Below are positions 22,239 to 31,456 of a stretch of 64,000 bases of DNA, in pieces. Source of the stretch: Propionibacteriales bacterium (GTDB lineage: Bacteria; Actinomycetota; Actinomycetes; Propionibacteriales; Nocardioidaceae). The translations under genes were made by a program, and so were the position numbers. The notes under the pieces were generated by a model that searched no databases, was not told the origin of the DNA, and was given only the letters and a program-made list of their open reading frames with translations. The DNA lies in NCBI GenBank assembly GCA_026392415.1, contig JAPLCC010000053.1:1-64000 (forward strand). Direction: 5' to 3'. How positions within the stretch are numbered: position 1 is the first letter of the stretch; each line of letters begins with the position of its first letter.

Positions 22239-24392
22239 ATGACGGCCACGCGGATCCATCTGCGCGCGGGAGGCGTCAGCCTCCTCCTCGAGTACGACGC
22301 CAGCTGGGCCAACGGTCTGCCGAGGGTCCTGCACTGGGGAAACGACCTGGGGCGCCTCGGCTCGCGCCAGCTCGCCGACCTGGCGGAGGCCGCCCGTCCC
22401 CGCCGCGGCAACAGCGCCTTCAGCGTCCCGGGGATCCCGTCGCTGGTGCCGGTCGAGGCCGAGGGATGGCTGGGTCGACCCGGGCTGATCGGCAGTCGTC
22501 ACGGCGCCGGCTACGTCACCCGGCTCGCGGTCACCGGCCACGAGGAGATCGAGCAGGGCGTCCGCTTCCACGCGGTCGACGACGCCGCGCAGATCGCCCT
22601 GGACCTGACCGTCACGCTGTCCCCGCGGGGTGTGGCGCGGCTGGGCGCCGAGCTGACCAACACCGGCCGGACGCCGTACGACCTGGAACACCTGGGGCTG
22701 TCCCTGCCCGTGCCGAGCCATGCCACCGAGGTGCTCAGCCTGGCTGGCAGCCAGGCCCACGAGCGGGTGCCGCAACGCGTCCCCCTGGTCGTCGGCGCGC
22801 ACGTCCGCGAGGACCGCAAGGGACGCCCGGGCCATGACGCGCCGCTCGTCCTCGCGGCCGGCGAGAGCGGCTTCGGCTGGGAGTCCGGCGAGGTCTGGGG
22901 CGTGCACCTGGCGTGGTCCGGCAACCAGGTCCACGCTGCCGAGCGGCCCCACCACGGCGAAGCAGTGCTGGCGGCAGGCGAACTCCTGCTCCCCCACGAG
23001 GTGACGCTCGCGCCGGGCGAGACGTACTCGGCGGCGGAGGTCTGGGCGAGCCATGGACACGGCCTCAACGAGCTCGCCGGCCGCCTGCACGAGGAGATCC
23101 GGGCCCGCGCCACCCATCCGAGGACACCGCGCAAGGTGCTGCTCAACACCTGGCAGGCCGTCTACTTCAAGGCGACGCCCGAGCGACTGATGCCCCTCGT
23201 CGATGCCGCTGCCGCCGTGGGCGTGGAGCGGTTCGTCGTCGACGACGGCTGGTTTCGCGGGCGCAACAACGCGCAGTCCGCACTGGGCGACTGGGAGGTC
23301 GACCGCACGTCGTGGCCCGACGGGCTGAAGCCGCTGGTCGAACGGGTCACCGCAGCCGGCATGGAGTTCGGCATCTGGGTCGAGCCCGAGATGATCAACC
23401 CCGACTCCGACCTCGCCCGCGCGCACCCCGACTGGATTCTCCGACCCGGGCCGGGCCAGGGCCCGGACTCCCTCGGGCTCCCCTCGCGCTCCCAGTACGT
23501 GCTCGACCTCGCCAACCCCGCCGCCTACCGGTACATCGCGAAGGCGCTGCACCGGCTGCTCGACGAGCACCCCGTCGGCTACCTCAAGTGGGACCACAAC
23601 CGGCCGGTCACCGAGGCCGGTCACGGCCCCACCCACACGCCCGGTGTCCGCGCCCACACCCTCGCCGTCTACCGCCTGATCGACGAGCTCAAGGCCCGCC
23701 ATCGCGGCCTGGAGATCGAGTCGTGCGCGAGCGGTGGTGGCCGGATCGACCTGGGCATCCTCGCCCGCACCGACCGGATCTGGGCCAGCGACTGCATCGA
23801 CGCGCTCGACCGCCAGGAGGTGCAGCGATGGACGCAGCTGCTCGTCCCGCCCGAGCTCGTCGGCACCCACCTCGGTCCGGAGACCGCCCACTCGACGGGC
23901 CGCACCCAGCCGCTCGACTTCCGCGCCACGACCGCCCTGTGGGGCCACTTCGGCATCGAGTGGAACCTCGCCAGGCTCCCCGCCGAGGACCTGCCCGTGA
24001 TCCGCCGTTGGGTGGAGCTCCACAAGAGCCTGCGACCGCTGCTGCACACCGGCCGCGTCGTCGTGGCCGACCACCCCGATCCGAGCCTGTGGGTGCACGG
24101 CGTCGTGGCGCAGGACCAGCAGGACGCAGTGTTCGCCATGACATCGCTCGGCAAGCCGGCGACCTCGCCCCGCGGGCGGGTCCGGTTGCCGGGGCTGGAC
24201 CCGTCGACGTCGTACGACGTCCGACTGCTCGGCCCCGAAGGGGCGGGCGAGCCGCCGTGGACCGTGCCCAGCTGGCTGCAGGGCAAGGGCATCCGGCTGC
24301 CGGGGCGGGTGCTCGGGAGCGCGGGAGTCCAGGTGCCTGCCATGAAGCCGCAGCAGACCTGCCTCCTTCGCCTGACCGCCCGTCAGGCCTGA
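22239..24392 (+). CDS. Alpha-galactosidase, GH36 family
   Basis: 717 residues. It hydrolyses terminal alpha-galactosyl groups (melibiose, raffinose type). An N-terminal beta-supersandwich precedes the barrel. The catalytic set is complete: [33 protein letters not shown] with the nucleophile aspartate, [11 protein letters not shown], and [12 protein letters not shown] with the acid/base aspartate. No signal peptide, so it should be cytoplasmic. It sits upstream of glgB with 17 bases between them. There is no sugar importer beside it, so the source of substrate is unclear. Confidence 0.93.
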   Translation: MTATRIHLRAGGVSLLLEYDASWANGLPRVLHWGNDLGRLGSRQLADLAEAARPRRGNSAFSVPGIPSLVPVEAEGWLGRPGLIGSRHGAGYVTRLAVTGHEEIEQGVRFHAVDDAAQIALDLTVTLSPRGVARLGAELTNTGRTPYDLEHLGLSLPVPSHATEVLSLAGSQAHERVPQRVPLVVGAHVREDRKGRPGHDAPLVLAAGESGFGWESGEVWGVHLAWSGNQVHAAERPHHGEAVLAAGELLLPHEVTLAPGETYSAAEVWASHGHGLNELAGRLHEEIRARATHPRTPRKVLLNTWQAVYFKATPERLMPLVDAAAAVGVERFVVDDGWFRGRNNAQSALGDWEVDRTSWPDGLKPLVERVTAAGMEFGIWVEPEMINPDSDLARAHPDWILRPGPGQGPDSLGLPSRSQYVLDLANPAAYRYIAKALHRLLDEHPVGYLKWDHNRPVTEAGHGPTHTPGVRAHTLAVYRLIDELKARHRGLEIESCASGGGRIDLGILARTDRIWASDCIDALDRQEVQRWTQLLVPPELVGTHLGPETAHSTGRTQPLDFRATTALWGHFGIEWNLARLPAEDLPVIRRWVELHKSLRPLLHTGRVVVADHPDPSLWVHGVVAQDQQDAVFAMTSLGKPATSPRGRVRLPGLDPSTSYDVRLLGPEGAGEPPWTVPSWLQGKGIRLPGRVLGSAGVQVPAMKPQQTCLLRLTARQA

Positions 24393-24396
24393 CGTC

Positions 24397-24402
24397 TAGG
24401 GT
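24397..24402 (+). promoter_or_regulatory. Leaderless -10 element of glgB
   Basis: TAGGGT followed by GGATGAG (seven bases) and the ATG at 24410. Confidence 0.55.
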
Positions 24403-24409
24403 GGATGAG

Positions 24410-26299
24410 ATGACTCTCGGCGAGATCGACCTCCACCTCATCGCGGAAGGCCGTCACGAGCAGCTCTGGCAGGTGCTCGGCGCGCACGTCCGCACGGAAC
24501 CGACCGACGGCACTTCGTTCGTGGTCTGGGCGCCGAACGCCCGCCAGGTCAGCGTCGCGGGCGACTTCAACGACTGGGACGGCAACGCCGACCGGCTCGC
24601 ACCGATCGGCTCGGGGCTCTGGGAGGCCTTCGTCCCGGGCGTCGGGTCCGGCGCGACCTACCAGTTCGTGATCGAGGGCGCCGACGGCGTCTGGCGGCAC
24701 AAGGCCGACCCGATGGCCTTCCACGCGCAGACGCCTCCCGACACCGCGTCCCGCGTCTTCACCTCCACCCACGTCTGGCAGGACGCCGCGTGGCTGGCCC
24801 AGCGGGCCGATCGCCAGCCGGTCAACGAACCGATGGCGACCTACGAGATGCACCTCGGGTCCTGGAAGCGACACCCCGACGGCTCCTTCTGGTCGTACGA
24901 CGAGCTCGCGGCGGACCTGCCCGGCTACCTGGCTGATCTCGGGTTCACCCACGTCGAGCTGATGCCTGTCATGCACCACCCGTTCGGCGGCTCGTGGGGC
25001 TACCACGTCACGTCGTACTTCGCCCCGGACGCGCGCTTCGGCGACCCTGACGGCTTCCGCCGGCTCGTCGACGCCCTGCACGCCGCCGGCATCTCGGTGA
25101 TCCTCGACTGGGTGCCCGGCCACTTCGCCACCGACGACTGGGCGTTGGTGCGCTTCGACGGCACACCGATCTACGAACATCCCGACCCGCAGCGGGGCTG
25201 GCACCCGGAGTGGGGCTCGCACATCTTCGACTTCGGCCGCCCGGAGGTCCGCAACTTCCTCGTCGCCAACGCGCTCTACTGGCTGGAGGAGTTCCACGTC
25301 GACGGTCTGCGCGTCGACGGCGTCGCCTCGATGCTCTACCTCGACTACGGCCGCAAGGACGGCGAGTGGACGCCCAACCAGTACGGCGGCCACGAGCACC
25401 TCGAAGCGGTGCGTTTCCTGCAGGAGCTCAACGCCACCGCCTACAAGCGGGTGCCCGGGATCGTCACGATCGCGGAGGAGTCGACGGCCTGGCCGGGCGT
25501 CACCGGGGCGACCTCCGGCGGTGGCCTGGGCTTCGGTTTCAAGTGGAACATGGGCTGGATGCACGACAGCCTGAAGTACCTGCAGCACGAGCCGATCCAC
25601 CGGGCCTACCACCACGGCGAGATGTCGTTCTCGCTCGCCTACGCGTTCTCCGAGAACTACGTGCTGCCGCTGAGCCACGACGAGGTCGTGCACGGCAAGG
25701 GCTCGCTGGTGCGCAAGATGCCGGGCGACCGCTGGCAGCAACTCGCCAACCTGCGCGCCTACCTCGCCTACATGTGGGCCCACCCCGGCAAGCAGCTGCT
25801 GATGATGGGCTGCGAGTTCGCGCAGGAGTCGGAGTGGGCCGAGGCCCGCGAGCTCGACTGGTGGCTGCTCGCGAAGCCCGACCATCGCGGCATGCACGAC
25901 TTCGTGCGGGACCTCAACCACCGCTACGTCGAGCAGCCCGCCCTGTGGCGCCTCGACAACGACCCCTCCGGTTTCGCCTGGATCGACGCCCAGGACGCCG
26001 GCAACAACACCTTCTCGTTCATCAGGCGTGCTTCCGGTGGGCCCGATCTGGTCTGTGTCTCCAATTTCGCCGCAGTCCCCCACGACTACCGCCTCGGCCT
26101 GCCCGTCGCCGGACCCTGGGCCGAACTGCTCAACACCGATGCGGCGTCGTACGGCGGCAGCGGGGTGGGCAATCTCGGGACCGTCGAGGCCCTGGCCGCC
26201 GGTCCGCTCGAGGCCAACGCTCCCGGCGGCAGCGCGGCGTACGCATCGCTCGTCCTGCCACCACTCTCGACGCTGTGGTTGAAGGCCCCCCTAGGGTGA
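24410..26299 (+). CDS. glgB: 1,4-alpha-glucan branching enzyme
   Basis: 629 residues. It makes alpha-1,6 branches in the GlgE product. One CBM48 domain is visible near the N-terminus ([24 protein letters not shown], about 38-61), then the GH13 barrel: [47 protein letters not shown] with the nucleophile aspartate, [13 protein letters not shown] with the acid/base glutamate, and [13 protein letters not shown]. At 629 residues it is about 100 shorter than E. coli or mycobacterial GlgB (near 730), because the extra N-terminal module is absent. The frame upstream of 24410 is only the shadow of galA. Confidence 0.95.
   Translation: MTLGEIDLHLIAEGRHEQLWQVLGAHVRTEPTDGTSFVVWAPNARQVSVAGDFNDWDGNADRLAPIGSGLWEAFVPGVGSGATYQFVIEGADGVWRHKADPMAFHAQTPPDTASRVFTSTHVWQDAAWLAQRADRQPVNEPMATYEMHLGSWKRHPDGSFWSYDELAADLPGYLADLGFTHVELMPVMHHPFGGSWGYHVTSYFAPDARFGDPDGFRRLVDALHAAGISVILDWVPGHFATDDWALVRFDGTPIYEHPDPQRGWHPEWGSHIFDFGRPEVRNFLVANALYWLEEFHVDGLRVDGVASMLYLDYGRKDGEWTPNQYGGHEHLEAVRFLQELNATAYKRVPGIVTIAEESTAWPGVTGATSGGGLGFGFKWNMGWMHDSLKYLQHEPIHRAYHHGEMSFSLAYAFSENYVLPLSHDEVVHGKGSLVRKMPGDRWQQLANLRAYLAYMWAHPGKQLLMMGCEFAQESEWAEARELDWWLLAKPDHRGMHDFVRDLNHRYVEQPALWRLDNDPSGFAWIDAQDAGNNTFSFIRRASGGPDLVCVSNFAAVPHDYRLGLPVAGPWAELLNTDAASYGGSGVGNLGTVEALAAGPLEANAPGGSAAYASLVLPPLSTLWLKAPLG
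26292..26297 (+). promoter_or_regulatory. Leaderless -10 element of the Nudix gene, overlapping the glgB stop
   Basis: TAGGGT lies at the very end of glgB; its last T is the first base of the glgB TGA (26297-26299). GATCCT follows, then the GTG at 26304. Confidence 0.55.
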
Positions 26300-26303
26300 T
26301 CCT

Positions 26304-27083
26304 GTGTCCGAACCGGAGATCCGCCACACCACTGTCGATGACGGCATCGCCCGGCTGACCTGGACCACCGACCTCACCGAGCGCGGCTGGCAGGCCGCCG
26401 TCGACGTCGTACGCCGCCAGGTGGCTGCCGCACTGACCGATCACGAGCGGGTCGAGGTCAAGGTCGCCGTCGACGACGCCGAGGCGCAACGGATCGCCAC
26501 CTGGTCCGGAATGCGGCGTGAGGGCATCCAGCGAGGCCGCATCGGCGACGTGGTCGTCTACGCACGGCTCGCCGACGACACCCCCGTGCACGAGCCCGGC
26601 GGCTTCCGGGCGCTCCTCAACTCGTTCCTGCCGCGCAAGCGCGGCATCGGGCAGATGCTGATCCGCGACGAGTCCACGGGGTCTGCGGGGCCGCGGGTGC
26701 TGATGTGCCAGTTGACCTACAAGGACGACTGGGACCTGCCCGGCGGTGTGGTCGAGCCCGGCGAGTCGCCCCGGCTCGCGGTCGCCCGCGAGGTCGAGGA
26801 GGAGCTCAGCCTGCAGATCGCGGCCGGTCCGCTCGTGCTCACCGACTGGTTGCCGCCGTGGGGTGGCTGGGACGACGCGATCTGTCTGGTCTTCGACGGA
26901 GGCGTGCACCCGGCCTCGATCGCCGAACAGGTCGTCCCGCAGCCTCGCGAGATCCGCGCAGCGGAGTTCCTCACCCTCGCCGAGATCGAGGAGCGTGCAG
27001 CCGACTTCACGGCACGGCGGGTGCGGGCAGCGCTGGCGAGCCTGGCAGGGGAAGGTCCGGCGTACACGGAGTCGGGTCACTGA
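26304..27083 (+). CDS. Nudix hydrolase with an N-terminal acetyltransferase-like domain
   Basis: 259 residues from a GTG start. The Nudix box GGVVEPGESPRLAVAREVEEEL (about 148-169) matches G-x5-E-x7-R-E-x-x-E-E and should bind Mg2+ to cleave an X-linked nucleoside diphosphate. The first 85 or so residues (LTWTTDLTERGWQAAVDVV, RREGIQRGRIGDVVVYARLA) resemble the last part of a GNAT domain, where such a tail usually reads G-F-x-x-E-G-x-x-R. No acetyl-CoA loop is visible, so this part may be only a remnant or a binding domain. Substrate unknown. Confidence 0.82.
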   Translation: MSEPEIRHTTVDDGIARLTWTTDLTERGWQAAVDVVRRQVAAALTDHERVEVKVAVDDAEAQRIATWSGMRREGIQRGRIGDVVVYARLADDTPVHEPGGFRALLNSFLPRKRGIGQMLIRDESTGSAGPRVLMCQLTYKDDWDLPGGVVEPGESPRLAVAREVEEELSLQIAAGPLVLTDWLPPWGGWDDAICLVFDGGVHPASIAEQVVPQPREIRAAEFLTLAEIEERAADFTARRVRAALASLAGEGPAYTESGH

Positions 27084-27972
27084 CCTTGCGCCCGCTGGTG
27101 CGGCGCTGGGCGACCAGCACACCCACCACGAGGACCGCGCCACCGATGAGCTCCCCGGTCGACGGGACCTCGCCGAGCAGCGCCCACGCCGACCCGATCG
27201 CGACCGGCGGCACCAGCATGATCCACGGCACGACCGAGGCCGACGTGTTGCGCGAGAGCAGGCCGTTGAAGATGCCGTAGCCGACGAGCGATGCCAGACC
27301 GGCGGTGTAGAGCGTGGAGACGGCGGCCTTCCAGCCGAACGCCGCGACGCCGTCGGCGAGCGCACCCGGTCCGTCGAGGACCATCGACAGCGCGATCAAC
27401 GGGATCGGGACCACGAGCGCCGACCACACGGTGAGGGCGAGCCCGCCGGTGGCGCCGGAGGCCCGGGAGACGACGTTGCCGATCGCCCACATCAGCGCGC
27501 CCATCAGGCACAGGCCGAGCGCGACCAGGGGCACATGACCGCCGCGCCCCAGCCCGACGACGACCAGGCCGGCGGCACCGAGCACGACGCCGATCGTCTG
27601 CGGGCCGGTGGGACGTTCCCGCAGCACGACGGTGGCCAGCAGGATCGTGAGCACCACCTGGGCCTGGAGCACCAGCCCGGCGAGCCCCGGCGGCATCCCG
27701 GCGTCCATGGCGACGTACAGGAAGCCGAACTGGCCCAGCGACATGAAGACCCCGACCGCCGCGACGGTCCGCCACGGCACGGGCGGCGGGTCGAGCAGGA
27801 AGACCGCCGGCACGATCACGGCGAGGAAGCGGGCGGCGAGGAACAGCAGTGGCGGCACCTCGCCCATGCCCCAGTCGATGACGACGAAGTTGAAGCCCCA
27901 GATCACGGCGACGAGGGCGGCGAGCAGTTGGTCCTTGCGGTTCACGCCTCCCAGCATCGCCGCGATGATCAT
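27007..27972 (-). CDS. EamA/DMT family transporter
   Basis: About 321 residues with ten predicted transmembrane helices in two EamA repeats (VAVIWGFNFVVIDWG near the N-terminus; GLMGALMWAIGNVVSR in the second half). Relatives export amino acids or other metabolites (RhtA/YdcZ type), substrate unknown. The start at 27972 (ATG) is the one nearest the divergent LysR gene; an ATG at 27957 is an alternative. The 3' end overlaps the Nudix gene by 77 bases on opposite strands. Divergence from a LysR regulator suggests control by it. Confidence 0.87.
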   Translation of the reverse strand: MIIAAMLGGVNRKDQLLAALVAVIWGFNFVVIDWGMGEVPPLLFLAARFLAVIVPAVFLLDPPPVPWRTVAAVGVFMSLGQFGFLYVAMDAGMPPGLAGLVLQAQVVLTILLATVVLRERPTGPQTIGVVLGAAGLVVVGLGRGGHVPLVALGLCLMGALMWAIGNVVSRASGATGGLALTVWSALVVPIPLIALSMVLDGPGALADGVAAFGWKAAVSTLYTAGLASLVGYGIFNGLLSRNTSASVVPWIMLVPPVAIGSAWALLGEVPSTGELIGGAVLVVGVLVAQRRTSGRKVSDPTPCTPDLPLPGSPALPAPAVP

Positions 27973-28023
27973 GAAGCACCAGCGAATAGATGTGCACCTG
28001 TTGATGTAGCATCGCTTCATGAT
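27968..28023. promoter_or_regulatory. Inverted repeat in the EamA/LysR divergent promoter
   Basis: ATCATGAAGC (27968-27977) and GCTTCATGAT (28014-28023) are perfect 10-base inverted repeats 36 bases apart, covering the start codons of both genes. Between them GATGTAGCATC is a second small palindrome. This could be the LysR operator, or the symmetry could simply reflect two similar start regions. Confidence 0.4.
28007..28012 (+). promoter_or_regulatory. Leaderless -10 element of the LysR gene
   Basis: TAGCAT followed by CGCTTC (six bases) and the ATG at 28019. Confidence 0.5.
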
Positions 28024-28927
28024 TGATCTGGACGCACTCGCCGGGCTCCAGGCCGTCGCCACCCACGGCTCGGTCGTCGCCGCCGCGGCCGCCACCGGCT
28101 TCACCCCGAGCGCGATCTCGCAGCAGGTCAAACGGCTCGAGCGCCAGACCGGCGTACCCCTGCTCGAGCGGGTCGGCCGCGGCGTGATGCTGACCAGCCA
28201 CGGCCATCACCTGGTCGACGCCGGCCAGCAGGTGCTCGCCGACCTCGAGCAGCTCGAGGCCAACCTCCAGCAGCGCGCGGACGTCGTCGCGGGCCGGATC
28301 CGCCTCGCCGCCTTCTCCACGGCGATGCGCGGACTGGTCGCTCCCATCGCCCGCGGCCTGCGCGACGCCCACCCCGACCTGACCCTCACCCTGCGCGAGG
28401 GCGAGCCGTGGGACGTCGTCGACCTCGTCGCCAGCGGCCAGGTCGAGCTCGGCATCGTCCATCGCTGGGGCGGTGTCGCGCTCACGGTCCCCGACCACGT
28501 GGTCGCCACTCCGCTGCGCGGTGACATCGCCGACCTGATCGTGCATCGCGAGGATCCGCTGGCCCGCCGATCCGCAGTCACGCCGCACGACCTGCTCGAC
28601 GTCGACTGGGTGGCCACACCGGAGGGCACGATCTGCCGCCAGTGGCTCTCCCGGATGTACGACGGCACCGGCGGATCACCGCGCATCGCCCATGTGTCCG
28701 GCGAGTTCGACTCACACCTGGCCCTCGTCGCGGCGGGGCTCGGCGTCGCGCTCGTCCCGCGGATGGGTCGCGCGCCGCTCGGCGACCAGCTGGTCGCCGT
28801 CGCCGTGAAGGACCCGGAGCCGATCCGCCTCATCGACGCACTCCACCGCCGCACGATGGCCGACTCCCCCGCCGTCCAGGCGGTGCTGCGGGCATTCGAT
28901 CAGGTGGGCGTGGTCTCCAGCGCCTGA
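28019..28927 (+). CDS. LysR family transcriptional regulator
   Basis: 302 residues. The N-terminal winged HTH is clear (LAGLQAVATHGSVVAAAAATGFTPSAISQQVKRLERQTGVPLLERVGRGVMLTSHG), followed by a periplasmic-binding-protein-like effector domain. It is divergent from an EamA transporter 47 bases away, a classic arrangement for an exporter and its regulator, so it probably senses the exported metabolite. Its 3' end overlaps the convergent EI24 gene by 28 bases. Confidence 0.93.
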   Translation: MIDLDALAGLQAVATHGSVVAAAAATGFTPSAISQQVKRLERQTGVPLLERVGRGVMLTSHGHHLVDAGQQVLADLEQLEANLQQRADVVAGRIRLAAFSTAMRGLVAPIARGLRDAHPDLTLTLREGEPWDVVDLVASGQVELGIVHRWGGVALTVPDHVVATPLRGDIADLIVHREDPLARRSAVTPHDLLDVDWVATPEGTICRQWLSRMYDGTGGSPRIAHVSGEFDSHLALVAAGLGVALVPRMGRAPLGDQLVAVAVKDPEPIRLIDALHRRTMADSPAVQAVLRAFDQVGVVSSA

Positions 28928-29640
28928 CGAGCGAGGTACGTCGCCCCGGCGACCGCGGCGGGCATCACCAGGATGCCGCCGAACGGCACCAGGAAGCACG
29001 CCTGCACACTCACGCCGAAGCCCAGCATCGCGCCGCGGTGCTCGCGCATCAGCGCGGAGCGGGCGGCACGGTCCATGCCGCGCGCCTCGAGCGGACGGGA
29101 GACCAGCTCACCTGCGAGCAGGCGACCGGAGACGACCAGTCCCAGCACGGCACCGATGATCGCTCCGACCAGCGGGAGAAGTCCGATCAGGAACACCACG
29201 ACCGCGGTCGCCAGACCCATCACCACGAGGACCAGGCCGTCGAGCGCGCCGCGGACCCAGCCCACACCGCGATCGGGCACCTCTCCCCCGAGCGACAGCT
29301 CGACCTCCTTCCAGATCTTCTCGTAGAAGGGATCGCCGACCGCGAGGGTGAGTCCGGTGAAGGTGATGACGGCCAGCATCGCGGCGCCGGCGAGCAGGCC
29401 GATCAACACGATCGTGCGAAACAGCATGCGCACGGTGTCGTTCCAGCTGTCGGCGAACGGCGTCGCCCACGCGATCAGGTCGTCGAGGACCAGGACCAGC
29501 CCGACGAAGGCCGCGACCAGCAGCGCGGCCACGATCAACGCCGGCACGATGCCGAGCAGCATCAGCCGGGTGCGGGTGCGCCACAGGCGCAGGCCCTGCA
29601 GCAGGAAGCCGGCGCCCTGTCCGAACCTCATTCCGGCCAT
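28900..29640 (-). CDS. EI24 domain-containing membrane protein (CysZ-like)
   Basis: 246 residues with about six hydrophobic segments. The family signatures are LTLAVGDPFYEKIWKEVE in the middle and FGVSVQACFLVPFGGILVMPAAVAGATYLARQ at the C-terminus. EI24/CysZ proteins include a sulfate channel in enterobacteria; in actinobacteria the role is unproven. The gene begins six bases after the YbbN-like gene stop, so they are probably co-transcribed. Confidence 0.85.
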   Translation of the reverse strand: MAGMRFGQGAGFLLQGLRLWRTRTRLMLLGIVPALIVAALLVAAFVGLVLVLDDLIAWATPFADSWNDTVRMLFRTIVLIGLLAGAAMLAVITFTGLTLAVGDPFYEKIWKEVELSLGGEVPDRGVGWVRGALDGLVLVVMGLATAVVVFLIGLLPLVGAIIGAVLGLVVSGRLLAGELVSRPLEARGMDRAARSALMREHRGAMLGFGVSVQACFLVPFGGILVMPAAVAGATYLARQALETTPT

Positions 29641-29645
29641 CAGAT

Positions 29646-30614
29646 TCAGAACAGGGCGGAAGCGAGGGCAGCGCGGCCCTTGAGGACCCGCGGGTCGTCG
29701 TTTCCGACCGCACCGAACAGGCCGAGCAGGTGCTCACGGGCCCGGTCGCGCTCCTTGCCGGCGCTACGTCGCACCAGCTCGATCAATCGCGCGAAGGCGT
29801 CCTCGACCTGGCCGCCGAGCATGTCCAGGTCGGCGAGCATCGTCTGCGCGTCGACGTCGTCGGGCGCTGCATCAGCAGCAGCGCGAGCCGCGTCGAGCTC
29901 CACTCCGTCGGTGCGCTGCAGCACCTTGGCCATGGCCAGCCCGGCCGCGGCCTCGCTGTCGGCGGGGTTGCCGTCGACGAGCTTCTGGTACTCCGCGACG
30001 GCCCGGTCGTAGTCACCCGCGGCCAGCGCGTCCTCCGCCGGCGCGTAGCGCGGGTCGACCTCGGGCTCGCCACCCTCCTCGCCGTCGTCGTTCGTGACAG
30101 GAGCACCGAAGGCGTTGGGCTGGTGGCGACCTGCGATGCCCTGCGCGGTGAGCTGCTGCGCGAGCTGATTGAACAGCGCGCGGATGTCGTCGATGGGCGC
30201 GGCACCGGGGATCGGCTGGGTCGCCGGGCGGCCATCGAGGATGACCAGCATCAGCGGCACCTGCGGGATCTGCATGGCCTGGGCGATCTGCGGGACGGCG
30301 TCGACGTCGATCGTCGCGGCGAGGAACCGGCCGTCGTACTCCTCGGCGACGGTGATCACGTCGGCGGCCATCTGGACGCTCTCAGGGGCCTGCGTCGCCG
30401 AGTGGAAGACCAGCACGACGGGCGCGGTCATCGATGCCTCGAGGACCGTCTGGAAGTTCGCCTCGTCCACCGCGACGGCGTACGCCGACGTGGACCTGCC
30501 GCCACCTCCACCGGCACCCCCAGCGGGTGCTGCCGGTCCGCCGGTGGGGGCCGGACGCTGCTTCAGCGCCGAGAGATCGATGGCGCCGGGACGAGAAAAC
30601 GGCTGCTGCGTCAT
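29646..30614 (-). CDS. Thioredoxin-like, tetratricopeptide co-chaperone (YbbN/CnoX family)
   Basis: 322 residues. A Pro/Gly-rich N-terminus (about 20-40) precedes a thioredoxin fold (VVLVFHSATQAPESVQMAADV, then IPQVPLMLVILDGRP) and helical TPR-type repeats (YAPAEDALAAGDYDRAVAEYQKLVDGNPADSEAAAGLAMA). The usual CxxC is replaced by TQAP, so it cannot be a dithiol oxidoreductase; members of this family act as holdases and protect proteins from oxidation. TACGAT lies seven bases before the ATG. Confidence 0.88.
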   Translation of the reverse strand: MTQQPFSRPGAIDLSALKQRPAPTGGPAAPAGGAGGGGGRSTSAYAVAVDEANFQTVLEASMTAPVVLVFHSATQAPESVQMAADVITVAEEYDGRFLAATIDVDAVPQIAQAMQIPQVPLMLVILDGRPATQPIPGAAPIDDIRALFNQLAQQLTAQGIAGRHQPNAFGAPVTNDDGEEGGEPEVDPRYAPAEDALAAGDYDRAVAEYQKLVDGNPADSEAAAGLAMAKVLQRTDGVELDAARAAADAAPDDVDAQTMLADLDMLGGQVEDAFARLIELVRRSAGKERDRAREHLLGLFGAVGNDDPRVLKGRAALASALF

Positions 30615-30621
30615 GGACGCA

Positions 30622-30627
30622 ATCGTA
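30622..30627 (-). promoter_or_regulatory. Leaderless -10 element of the YbbN-like gene
   Basis: TACGAT on the minus strand, then TGCGTCC and the ATG at 30614. Confidence 0.45.
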
Positions 30628-30638
30628 CGGACGCGGCG

Positions 30639-31175
30639 TCAGTTGGGAACGCGGGGGCCACGCAGGCCCGCCCGCTGCACGACGCGCTGGATGGAGAGGT
30701 CGCGTTCGTCAGGACGACCGACGTACCGGATGTCGCGCAGGCCCTGCTCCTGGGCGGCGGATTCGAAGCAGAAATGGCCGAAGCCGAGGATCCGGCCGTG
30801 CAGCGGCTTCTTGACCGAGATGTCGAGGATCCGGCTCAGTGGCATCGTCGCCAGGCTCTGGGAGAGGACTCCGTGGACCCGGAACACCCGCATGTTCGTG
30901 ATCACGAAGCGATCGCGCAGCACCGCCAGCCCGCCCCATGCGGCGTGCACCATCAGGCCGGCCGCGACGATGATGAAGAACCAGGCGACGTGCACCGAGA
31001 CGAACCAGCTCGCCACCAGGAGCACCAGCGCCATCGTTGCCTCGGCGCCGGGTCGCAGGTAGGCGAACCAGTGGTGCACCACCTCGTCGACGACGACCTC
31101 ACCCTCCTCGCGGAGGAGGTGCTTGCTGATCCTGGGGTCACCGAGCCGCGCGACGAAACCCGACACGAAGCCCAT
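30639..31175 (-). CDS. PH-domain (bPH2) membrane protein
   Basis: 178 residues. Two adjacent transmembrane helices (about 44-80: MALVLLVASWFVSVHVAWFF and IIVAAGLMVHAAW) are followed by a bacterial PH-like domain with RDRFVITNMRVFRVHGVLSQSLATMPLSRILDISVKKP, typical of bPH2/YdbS proteins. Function is not established. It starts eight bases after the stop of a 56-residue membrane protein gene, so the two are likely an operon. Confidence 0.85.
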   Translation of the reverse strand: MGFVSGFVARLGDPRISKHLLREEGEVVVDEVVHHWFAYLRPGAEATMALVLLVASWFVSVHVAWFFIIVAAGLMVHAAWGGLAVLRDRFVITNMRVFRVHGVLSQSLATMPLSRILDISVKKPLHGRILGFGHFCFESAAQEQGLRDIRYVGRPDERDLSIQRVVQRAGLRGPRVPN

Positions 31176-31182
31176 GGCGGTG

Positions 31183-31353
31183 CTAGCCGAGCGCGCCGAG
31201 GAAGTCGATGACTCCCCTGAACGCCTGCTCGGTCAGGGACCACGCCTCGGAACCGGCGCTCTTCGCACTCACGGCGAGGCCGTTGGGATCGGTGAACATC
31301 CAGAAGCCGAGGAAAACGATCACCACGACACCGATCAATTTCTTGGTGTCCAT
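31183..31353 (-). CDS. Small membrane protein (56 aa), unknown function
   Basis: 56 residues from the ATG at 31353 (MDTKKLIGVVVIVFLGFWMFTDP...). One N-terminal transmembrane segment (6-20) and an amphipathic tail ending FRGVIDFLGALG. A longer frame exists upstream, but the hydrophobic signal starts at this ATG, preceded by a GGAGA ribosome site. It stops just before the bPH2 protein gene. I know of similar small proteins in actinobacteria but no function. Confidence 0.7.
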   Translation of the reverse strand: MDTKKLIGVVVIVFLGFWMFTDPNGLAVSAKSAGSEAWSLTEQAFRGVIDFLGALG

Positions 31354-31456
31354 GCGCGGGTGTCTCCATCCAGGTGTGGGCGTGTCCCCGAGGACACAGA
31401 TCGACACATTGGTACCAAACGCCCCACCCGCATCGGGGGAGGCGCGCCCGGAGCGG

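Noticed and set aside
22913..24409. A long upstream extension of glgB in the same frame
   Set aside because: It overlaps the certain alpha-galactosidase gene in another frame and reads as arginine/proline-rich shadow sequence; the -10 and homology place the start at 24410.
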